A DNA stretch of 64,000 bases. It comes from Septoria linicola (lineage: Eukaryota; Ascomycota; Dothideomycetes; Mycosphaerellales; Mycosphaerellaceae). Each line of letters begins with the position of its first letter. Within the stretch, counting starts at the first letter, position 1. The stretch is from NCBI GenBank assembly GCA_024114885.1, contig CP099419.1:2356001-2420000 (forward strand), written 5' to 3'. The notes under the pieces were generated by a model. The model was given only the letters and a program-made list of their open reading frames with translations, did no database searches and was not told the DNA's origin. Positions 56,103 through 64,000 of this stretch are shown here, in pieces. The translations under genes were made by a program, and so were the position numbers.

Positions 56103-59100
56103 TCAGTCCTGCTTAGACCTGCTCGTGGTGTTCGCACGTGTCCTTGTGAGCACTAGCGTTTCTTCCGACTCATCTCTAGAAGGATCGCTGACAGACACGA
56201 TATGGTACGAGAAATCCAGTTCTCCAACAAGGTCCTTGACACCAGCCACTAGTCGGCGCAAGTCTTCATAGATGAATTTGGTCCCTATCTGCACAACCGC
56301 AAAACTTGCGTAGCCTGGCTCAGCAATGTGTCTGATGCTCAGAATATCCTTGTCCATGTCATCTAGTTTCTGTGACAAGATGTAGGGTTCTGGAACGCGC
56401 AGATACGGCGGGAGCGCTTGTTCAGTCGTAATTGATGCCGATAACAAAGTGAGCAATGTCGTGACCTGTTCAGATGTGTAATTGGTCTCACCCATCAGCT
56501 TCTGAAACCCATGCAACCACTTCAAGCCGTGTTGTTCCTCGCCCTCAGCTCGTAGCTCTTCGAAGCTGTAAGAGGCAACGGAGACAAGGCTCATGAAGTT
56601 CAGAATGCTTTGCAAGTGATTGATGAGCCTCAGATATTGTTCTCGTGGGAACTTGCCACCAACTGGTATGTCATACTTGACAACCTGTGCCTGGGCTCTG
56701 AGACTGGAGATAGTCAAGCTAGCTTTGGAGTAGAGCTTATTGCGTGCCTTCTCAAGCCTGCGACCGGGACTGTCTTTAAGAGCCATGTCTCCCTGCTGGT
56801 CTCTGAGCCTCAGACGCACCGTTTCATGCATGACCGAGTAGTAATTTGCCAGTAGATACAGCGAAGAACCGAGTTGTTTCCTCAATTGGTTGTGCTCAGT
56901 AATTGGGTAAGGGAACCAGGTCCAGATCCAGCCCACGAACAGCCCTACAAGAACGGTGGCTAATCGAATCGGCCCGAGCTGGTAGACGGGATAATAGGCC
57001 TGCCCGTTGGTAGTGGCCACGACTACGCCTATCTTCCTCACTTGTAGCTCATAGCCGATGATCAGAGCATTCGTAATTTGGAAAATGACGCCGACTTGGA
57101 TGTATACCGGATGCTTAAGCATGATGTACGCGCCAAGATGCATCACAACGAAGAAGCACACGATTATGCCTGCTGTGTGCTCATCAACGATATACCACGC
57201 AATTAGAGACGTCACCAAGGCGAGTGCTGTGCCTCCAGCCCTGAAGAAGAATCCCCGCAAACTTTGACCAGCTGTAGGTGACATGGCGATAGATACCTGA
57301 GTGCGGAGTTTGTCAGCGTTTGCCTTGTGCACCTATTGCCTACCAATCGGCTTTGGCTTACCATAATTTGAGCCCAGAACAGGCGCTGTTCGGTGAAGAA
57401 GCCCTGTGGCTTCCGTAGAAAGCCAATGACTGCGATACACATAGTGGCGGCAGCAGCTCGTAGGCCAAAGGCAGCGGCTGGAGACTGAAAGAAGTGCGCT
57501 ACCATTCTGAGGCGATTGCCGAATCTCTCCCAAGCATTTGCAGGAGGCAGATGCTCTGGATCCTTTTTCTTCTTGTACGCGTCGCCAAGGTATACCTGAG
57601 CCTGCTGACCATCCGTGGCCATCTCATTATCCTCATGAACATCCTCGTTGTCTTTGAACAAGCTCCTAAGCCACTTCCGCATTCGCTTATAGCCTGGGAC
57701 CACTAGTCGCTTTTTGCTCAACTTGCCATGCTCTCGGAAAGTGTCGACAGCGATAATCAATCTGTAGGTGCGGCGAGCGATGCTGATCAGCAGAAACTCC
57801 ATGTACAAACAGAGAAATAGTTGCCTCCGTAGCTTCTGGTGCGGTTCGGAGAGCACCCCCTCATGCATCCACGATGGCGCTTCAAAATCCGTGCTGTTCG
57901 GATCCTCGAAGAACCCTGCCGGAAGCTCAATATCATGCAGGTGGCACCATTCTCGCAGCATCACTTTCTTGCTTTCGTGAAACTCAATAGAGTGGCGTAA
58001 GAACACTGCAGCGAAATCTTTATGGCCAGGCTTTGGCTCGACTCCCTCTTTTTCAACGTCTTGCTCGTTGACCTTCTTCCACGTATTTGGTCCGAGCTGC
58101 AAGACGACGCGGACATGCTCAAGTCCATTATCTATGGTTTGCGTGATTTGATCAAAGGGCTCTCGAAGCCGCTGCATAAGACCGTGCCACTCATTCACCA
58201 TTTCGATTCTGATCTTCTCGCTTTCGTTTCGAGCATCTTCCGGCTTTGCATCCGAAAAGTCCACGTCTCTGTCCCAGCCTCTATCTTCGGCGATGCGGAC
58301 GAAGATGTCGGCCATACAGCTGAGGCCTACGGTAGGTATCATGATCTGTCGCAAAAGACGGAACGTCTCTTGAATGTCGTCCGGACCGAGCATTCCGATG
58401 GCAACCTCACGCTTGGCAAATGGCAAATCTGTTGATAGTCTGCCATGAAGTGCTGCCAAGCTAGCCATCTTCTGCTTGAAGACCTTGGACTCTGCGCTTT
58501 TGGGTTGCTTTTCCCCGATAGTATTGGTGGTGGCGGCGGCAAACATATCATCAAGCTCGAGGCTGTGCATGTACTCAAGGTTAGCTTGTAAGGCTCCACG
58601 TAGCGACGCAATGTATCCAGTAATGCCCTTGAAAGCGACCTGACGACTGTTCAGAGGGAACACAAGCAATGATACAATGGTCGCCACACCAAAGCCGGTA
58701 AGAAATCCAACGAAGAGTCTTCGTGTAAATGACAGCGCAACTGCCATGGAGCTGAATTGTGGCCCGTAGATCATGGAGACATTCGCGAAGATCGCCCACA
58801 TGATGCCTGGAATGTTATACTGAGGCATCTTGGCTCTGACCACACTAATCCAGAAGACCTGAAAGATCAGCCAGCAACCGCCAACCGCAGATGCAGATGA
58901 ATTGTAGGTGTCGGTGTTGCCACCTCTCGCTCGAATGCAGCAATACATAGCCAGTAGCGATAGCGCCGCGCCTATGGAAGTGAAAAGGATGTTGACCAGC
59001 ATCGTCTGCAGTAGCTTCGCTCTGGGCATGATCACGATGGAGATGATCGTCATCACGATAGACAGATAGCCGAGAGTAGTGTAGTAGTTCGCAAAACTAT

Positions 59101-59404
59101 CGAGCTGATACAGTGCGAGAGTGATGGTAGGGGCCAAGGACGATTTGAGCATAGATTGATATGTTCTAGAATCGATGCCAGTCTTCGCCCACAATGCAGC
59201 CATTTTCCCCATCATGGATTGCTTTGGCCGGGGGCTGGCTTCGGTTTCGTTTGGCTCGTCATCTTGAATCGTCGACATCGTGGACTTCCTTCTGGCGGCA
59301 GACCCATGGGTAGCGCCATTGTAGTGTGGTCTAGGCTGAGTTGAGGACGAGCTTCCTGCGGAAGAGGACGTGTGCCTCGTCTCGACCCTTTCCATTGCGC
59401 TCAT
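56103..59404 (-). CDS. ArAE/FUSC-like multi-span membrane protein (Bre4-like)
   Basis: Two exons, 59404-57362 and 57296-56103, with a 65-nt phase-0 intron; 1,078 residues. It has two half-transporter blocks. The first six-helix block is near residues 80-245 (for example LGYLSIVMTIISIVIMPRAK, FVGFLTGFGVATIVSLLVFP). The second is near 635-800 (AAFGLRAAAATMCIAVIGFL, ALALVTSLIAWYIV, LATVLVGLFVGWIWTWFP). Each is followed by a cytosolic helical domain. This is the fungal aromatic-acid-exporter-like family (ArAE_2_N plus FUSC), to which yeast Bre4 belongs. Transport substrate is unproven. The junction QIMV-SIAMSPTAGQSLRG is typical. Confidence 0.9.
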
Positions 59405-59922
59405 TGATGCTGAGTGGAGAGTGAAGCCATTGCGAGGTCAAAACGCCCGTTGGGCAAGAGTTGTTAGGGCTTGTATGAGCGAGTCTTTCATGTAGAAATG
59501 CGCAGCCACAAGATGGCGAAAGACGCGTCGGCTGGAGAATCATCATAAGACGGCTATGACGGAGAGGCATCGGCATCATGAGCCGGCACACCTCTATACT
59601 TACGGACAGTCAATCATGCATCAGATGAGCGCAAAGCGCCTTGGACAACAGCTGGTACGGCGAGATGGATGCCCAAAACTGGGACTTCGGGGTAGGCGAT
59701 GGTGAGTGAGGAAGTCGCAATGATCTATCACGTGATCAGGGGAAATTGCCAAAAGTCGCGGGGCACGATGTGCTGCCAAGGCGTCCACACCTCCAATTCT
59801 GAGCCGCTGCGCATCTTGAAAACCGCGTCGACACATTTTACTAACCACAGCAACACCGCAAAGGTACATCGACCGAACCCATCGCAATCTCACTGGCGAA
59901 ATACTGACGAGTGCTTGCAAAG
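59405..59922. promoter_or_regulatory. Divergent promoter of the ArAE-like gene and RPL32
   Basis: 518 bp between opposed starts. No gene supported; the proximal part is presumably the RPL32 core promoter. Confidence 0.4.
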
Positions 59923-60500
59923 ATGGTCGCCGCAAAGAAGCACGTCCCGATCGTGAAGAAGCACACGAAGCGCTTCAACCGTCACCAGAGCGATCGTTTC
60001 ATGCGTGTCGACCCATCATGGAGAAAGCCAAAGGGAATCGACAACCGCGTTCGCAGACGTTTCAAGGGACAGGCCGCTATGCCAAAGGTGCGTCAAGAGA
60101 GCAAAGAGGGTGGACATGGGGAGTCTTGGGAAGAGACTGTAGATGTCAAGACACAAAGCAATGGATGATGGATATGGACATGCCACCAAGAGGAGTGCTA
60201 ATGGGCATTCTGCGCACAGATCGGCTACGGTAGCAACATCAAGACCCGCCACATGATGCCTTCCGGCCACAAGGCTTTCCTCGTCAACAACACCCGCGAC
60301 TTGGACCTCCTTCTCATGCACAACAAGACCTACGCCGCTGAGTATGTGTCGCCACGAATTGACCATGTCAGCACACTGACATTTCACGCAGGATCGCACA
60401 CGCCGTCTCCTCGAGGAAGCGGATAGAAATTGTTGCACGTGCCAAGCAGCTCGGCGTCAAGGTCACTAACGGCAAGGCCAAGATCACCACCGAGTCGTAG
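59923..60500 (+). CDS. RPL32: 60S ribosomal protein eL32
   Basis: Three exons: 59923-60087, 60220-60341 and 60392-60500; 131 residues. The spliced protein reads MVAAKKHVPIVKKHTKRFNR, SWRKPKGIDNRVRRRFKGQ, IGYGSNIKTRHMMPSGHKAF and ends in LGVKVTNGKAKITTES, the complete conserved eL32 sequence. Introns of 132 and 50 nt; the first is the longer, as often in fungal ribosomal protein genes. It is a structural protein of the large subunit in the cytosol. Confidence 0.96.
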
Positions 60501-60809
60501 AGGATGGATTACTTTTCTTTACGCGGGCAATGTGAACAGGCGATGGGATGAGCAGGCAGGAATGGCGCATACTGTGGAGCAATTGAGACATGACATTTGC
60601 ATTGAACAGGCCGATTCTTCTTTCGGGCCGGTCGAGTCTGCAGAAACGCCGCCAGCGCCTTCGCTATGACAAAATGCAAGTACGTAGCGAGACAAGTCGC
60701 TTGCAAGCATGAAAGGAAGAAAAGACTACCCATCCCATTTCCTTGCTTCATTATGCGCCGAACTCCCACCTGTGCAATACCATGAATCGTGAGAGAACCA
60801 ACATAACTT
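60501..60809. other. Intergenic between convergent RPL32 and MRT4
   Basis: 309 bp holding both 3' ends. Nothing else recognised. Confidence 0.4.
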
Positions 60810-61535
60810 CTACGCCTCCATTGCATCGCTGTCCTTGCTTTCGACTTCCTTCACATCCTGCGTCGCCGCGCTCCAGTATGCATGTACATCGACCTTAAAC
60901 TCAGACAGCGCCACGCCGAACAGCTTTAGCAGTGCAGTTTGGTGGCTGTTCAGCTCTTTGCCTTCCTGGCACACCTTGAAGTCCTGATCAAGCATGACCT
61001 TGCCCTTCTCTAGCCGCGTGGGCATGCCCCATTTCCTCACCATGACCTCCAGACTGTGCGGCAAAGGTACATCGTCTTCCACAGCCACTTCTCCTCCTCG
61101 AGAGTGCACAATTCCAGCAGGAATAGTGAATGTTCTTGTTGCAGTTACGCCTGCCCGAGCAAAGTCCACCTCAATGAAGCCCTCGAAGAATTCCAGTACC
61201 TCCTCGGGTGCGCGGTTCGTGCACAAAAGGCCGACATTTCCAGCCAAGTACTTGCTCAATTTCGACAGACCTGGCGCGTGTTCGTCCTCTACTGAGCTGC
61301 CGAGAGCCTTTGCCATGACTTTGGTCTTTCCGTAGAATATGTGCGAGTCGGAAAAATGTTGTCGCACATCTTTCAAGTATGTGTTGCGCATGTTTTCGAC
61401 GCCAAAGACGAAAATGTGGGCATACTCGTCTGCGGCGGCCTGAACGGCGGAGAAGAGTGCTTCGCTGCGCTCCTTTGCGGGCTTCTTCTGAACGACAGAA
61501 GTGTGAATGATTCGGTTGCGCTTGGATTTTGGCAT
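60810..61535 (-). CDS. MRT4: Ribosome assembly factor Mrt4
   Basis: Single exon, 241 residues. It begins MPKSKRNRIIHTSVVQKKPA, the hallmark of Mrt4. It continues with the uL10-like fold (FVFGVENMRNTYLKDVRQHF, VMAKALGSS) and GNVGLLCTNRAPEEVLEFF. The uL10 C-terminal stalk domain that would bind P1/P2 proteins is absent, separating it from RPP0. Mrt4 occupies the P0 site on pre-60S particles in nucleolus and nucleus until Yvh1 displaces it. The C-terminal tail is acidic. It neighbours another large-subunit gene (RPL32), convergent. Confidence 0.95.
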   Translation of the reverse strand: MPKSKRNRIIHTSVVQKKPAKERSEALFSAVQAAADEYAHIFVFGVENMRNTYLKDVRQHFSDSHIFYGKTKVMAKALGSSVEDEHAPGLSKLSKYLAGNVGLLCTNRAPEEVLEFFEGFIEVDFARAGVTATRTFTIPAGIVHSRGGEVAVEDDVPLPHSLEVMVRKWGMPTRLEKGKVMLDQDFKVCQEGKELNSHQTALLKLFGVALSEFKVDVHAYWSAATQDVKEVESKDSDAMEA

Positions 61536-61890
61536 GATTGTGGCAATGTGTCGTCGAAGAAAATCGTGTGTTGGAGTTTAGCATTTTACTCAAGCTCGAC
61601 CTGCGAGAAATTTGGGCAGGAGCGAGCGGACCTGGCTCCTGCCGTATCGATAAGCCGTCCGCCTCCAGTCGACAACACACGATCCTCTCTCAAGCATCAC
61701 GGGACATCTTACACTCCACAGCGACACTTCAACTTATGAGGCTATTGGCGATGCTATGAGACAAGCTTCGGGGACCTTTGGCGCGGCGATCCGGCATGAC
61801 TTCAGCTCATAAACAATTCTCTGCCTAGCCGTTGTAGAGAGGTCATGAGCAAGTAGAACCTATCCTCACCTGGCAGTGATCTGATGAGTT
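61536..61890. other. Upstream region of MRT4 up to the transposon relic
   Basis: About 355 bp of normal base composition; the boundary with AT-rich, CpA-poor DNA is gradual around 61.86-62.0 kb. No gene supported. Confidence 0.4.
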
Positions 61891-62039
61891 ATAGTAGAAG
61901 TAGTTAATTGGAAGAGAGTCTGTCTACAGCCCAAGGTAAGTAGTAACCCTCTAGTTACGTTATAGTCATTTGACCTGAACTGTCGCTTCCGTAACAAGCT
62001 GTCTCTAAATAAAAGAAAGTCGTATACCCTTATACGTAG

Positions 62040-63200
62040 TCCGTCGCTTAATTATTACTGTCCAGCTTAGCTAGTCGGGCCTCTAAGGCAGCTTACTAAA
62101 CCTTGATCTTGTTCCTCTTAGCTCTCTATTTAGCTACTACTAACTCTATATAGCGTCTACTTATCTAGGCTATTAAATTCTCGTATATCTATACCTTCGT
62201 ATATTAGTAGGTCGGTCGGTACTACGCGCTAGTATTAAATACTACTCTCTTAACCTTCGGGATATTAGCTACCTAAGAGTAGATTTCGGTCTATTACCTA
62301 TCTTCCTCCTTTACCTCCTTATTAGTTAGCCTAACCTTAATCCTATAATTTAGTACTATTAACTTTAGCTTACGATAGAATACTTAGCTAGCTTTATCGT
62401 AGTAGTCGGTACCGTAGGCCTTAATAGCTCTATACTAGGCGTCGACTATATTACTCTTAATATCGCTTCTTATATCGGCCTCTACTATTAATACTATAGT
62501 ATTAATTATATCTACTAGTAGTTTATGTTCTTACTAAGTCTAGCTCTTAAAAGGTTAGACCTCGTCTAGCGACTTCTTATACTTGTCTCTAATATCTTTA
62601 TAGGCTTTCTACTTTATAACCTTATCCTAGAGTAACTAAGAGTTAGTTAGTCGTAATACCTAATAGTTCTCTTCGATACGTTCTATAAGCTTACGCTAGG
62701 TTCGTTTTAACTTTTACTCTAGCCCTAGCGGTTTCTTCTACTTTTTTCTCCTTATAGCTTTATTTACTATATCCTCTAGTTTCGTTATATCTCTAATATA
62801 ATCGTCGTCGTCGGAACTAGATAAGTCGATAGTCGGAAATAGCTTCTATTTCTTAGTTAGTACCTTCTTTAGTTCTAGCTCGCTAACTCCTTTATTATTA
62901 GTCTTTATCTTCTTATTCTTAAGCGCGCTATTCCCTAATAGTCTAAGCGACTCTTCCTCGGTCGTACTCTTCTCTAGTAGTCTATTAATTAGCTTCTAGG
63001 TAGGAGTCCTATCGTTAGTCTTACTTAGCTTTCTCTTCTTATTCTTATTAAGCGACTCTTTAGATTTAGCCGCTACGATTTTAGCGAAACGCTCTAACTC
63101 TTTAGCCGAAGCCTTGACTAGCTAGCCTATAACGTCGTCTATAAAGCCTATATCGTAGTTATCTATACTACGATATTAACTAGTAGTATTATTATTAATA
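62040..63200 (-). pseudogene. RIP-mutated lysine-rich frame of unknown type
   Basis: On the minus strand a single frame persists for about 380 codons with no frameshift but many TAG/TAA. Readable segments include VKASAKELERFAKIVAAKSK, GVSELELKKVLTKK and YRAIKAYGTDYYDKAS. Long runs of Lys/Glu suggest a helical, charged protein. It lies downstream of the chromodomain in the sense of transcription, where Ty3/gypsy elements usually have only the 3' LTR. It could be a gag-like protein of another, adjacent element or an extra gene of this one. Family not recognised. Confidence 0.5.
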
Positions 63201-63389
63201 TCGTAGTTATTATTATATTTATAAAGGTATTTAAGTTTTAGCGTAAAATAAGTTATATAAAGTAAAGTAGCGTACTAGAAACTTCTATTTTATAACCTTA
63301 CTTCGCTAGACCTACGCGTAACGCGTTAATTTTACGTTTTTTAGTACTATCGGATATTACTATCTAGTAGTATTATAGCTGTTTTATCG

Positions 63390-64000
63390 CCTATTAAGGA
63401 TAGCGTCGGTCGTACGCCCTAAGTAGATTAGTTAGTATATCTATCGATAGTACCTATTCGTCGTTCTTAGGCCCTACTCCTTTCTATCGAACTAGATATT
63501 CTATTACTTGTCTACGATTACGTTCTACTATCCGAGTCCGTCTATCTTATAACGCTCTTATCTCTAGTAGTCTATCGTCCTTATCTACCTTAACTCTTAA
63601 GAGTTTACGTATAGGCCTCTTATAGAGATTATCTATAGCCGGATATAGTTCTAGCTCCGCGATAGATACTACTAGGTATATCTTCTAGTTCTAAGGTAGG
63701 TCGATCTCGTAGGCTAGTTCGCTACTAGTTACTCGTTTAATCTAGAACGGTTCTACTCTTAGAAGAGTTAGTTTACGGTTCTATACGCTAGGTATACTAT
63801 AGTTTTTTAACTATAAGAAGACGAAATCCTCTACTATCGGTTACTATAGTATATAGGCTACGTCGTAGCGTTCCTTTATAATTACCTCTACGTACGCGAT
63901 AGTATCGCGTACTTCCTATTAGATAACCTTCTATAATTTTAAGACCTCGTCCTTAGCCGTTAGTCTAACCTAGGAAGGCTCTCTTAGGTTAAACTCGATT
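63390..64000 (-). pseudogene. Gypsy integrase C-terminus with chromodomain, RIP-mutated
   Basis: The minus-strand frame reads (stops taken as Q or W) through a GPF/Y-type module: NRKLTLLRVEPF, then IKRVTSSELAYEIDLP and a VVSIAELELYPAIDN segment. It then enters a chromodomain-like block around EYLVR followed by KGVGPKNDE. The order is that of chromoviral integrase ends, which direct integration to marked chromatin. The rest of pol lies beyond 64000. Numerous in-frame stops rule out function. Confidence 0.82.

Larger units (their letters stand above)
61890..64000 (-). mobile_element. RIP-degraded Ty3/gypsy retrotransposon relic (partial)
   Basis: From about 61.9 kb to the window end the DNA is TA-rich, almost devoid of CpA, keeps CpG, and has stop codons in all frames. 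On the minus strand, reading TAG/TAA as former Gln/Trp codons gives two long frames: the integrase C-terminus plus chromodomain (63.4-64.0 kb) and a lysine-rich frame (62.0-63.2 kb). The element continues past the right edge. I could not identify an LTR with confidence, so the left boundary is approximate. More than one element may be present. Confidence 0.85.

Noticed and set aside
1..64000. tRNA, rRNA or CRISPR-like repeats
   Set aside because: No cloverleaf with A/B boxes, rRNA-like block or spaced direct repeats noticed by eye; a covariance-model scan would be needed for certainty.

Overview
This window looks like nuclear DNA of a filamentous ascomycete, most likely a Dothideomycete (an inference from protein flavour and gene content, not proven). 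Genes are dense, alternate between strands, have no operons, and carry short GT-AG introns of about 48-70 nt with CTAAC/CTGAC-like branch points. Both transposon relics show repeat-induced point mutation (RIP). I re-derived the exon structures by joining reading frames at splice signals; nearly every conserved gene closes into an uninterrupted frame.

Layout. Left edge to 3.1 kb: the start of a TRAPP subunit gene (TRS31) leaving the window, then a microbial-type PARG-domain protein. 3.55-5.69 kb: a complete, RIP-mutated Fot1/pogo-type DNA transposon with 41-bp terminal inverted repeats and TA target duplication. 6-16 kb: a secreted/GPI-type cysteine-rich protein, an Irc6/AAGAB-like clathrin-adaptor chaperone, SmD3, the mitochondrial PGP phosphatase GEP4, a small membrane protein, the chitin synthase chaperone CHS7, GPI12/PIG-L, a small unknown protein and an OHCU decarboxylase. 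16-38 kb: a large ADF-H protein, an Osh/OSBP sterol-transfer protein, a metallophosphoesterase, an unknown coiled-coil protein, a Sac2-like phosphoinositide phosphatase, 6-phosphofructo-2-kinase, mitofusin FZO1 and ESCRT-III VPS2. 39-61.5 kb: a PP2C phosphatase, the AMPK gamma subunit SNF4, a Gfo/Idh/MocA oxidoreductase, an epoxide hydrolase, an AIG2/GGCT-like protein, CDC48, a bestrophin-like channel, an SMP-30 lactonase, an ArAE-like membrane protein, ribosomal protein eL32 and the ribosome-assembly factor MRT4. 61.9 kb to the right edge: a heavily RIP-mutated Ty3/gypsy relic whose coding strand is minus, with the integrase C-terminus/chromodomain and a second lysine-rich frame.

Functionally this is housekeeping territory: membrane and organelle traffic (TRS31, Irc6-like, OSH, SAC, VPS2, CDC48, CHS7), mitochondrial membranes (GEP4, FZO1), energy signalling (PFK2, SNF4), the cell surface (GPI12, CHS7, GPI-type protein), RNA and ribosomes (SmD3, eL32, MRT4). 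The genes are not a pathway cluster. I found no secondary-metabolite cluster, CRISPR array, rRNA or tRNA.

Most notable: the well-preserved pogo element with a RIP footprint confined to its middle; the unusual second frame in the gypsy relic; a PFK-2 with Ala in place of the catalytic His of the bisphosphatase domain and a GC-AG intron; several tiny 5' exons (6, 12 and 32 nt); an intron splitting the catalytic cysteine codon of the SAC phosphatase; and a conserved-looking but unrecognised coiled-coil protein. I see no convincing previously undescribed multi-gene system.
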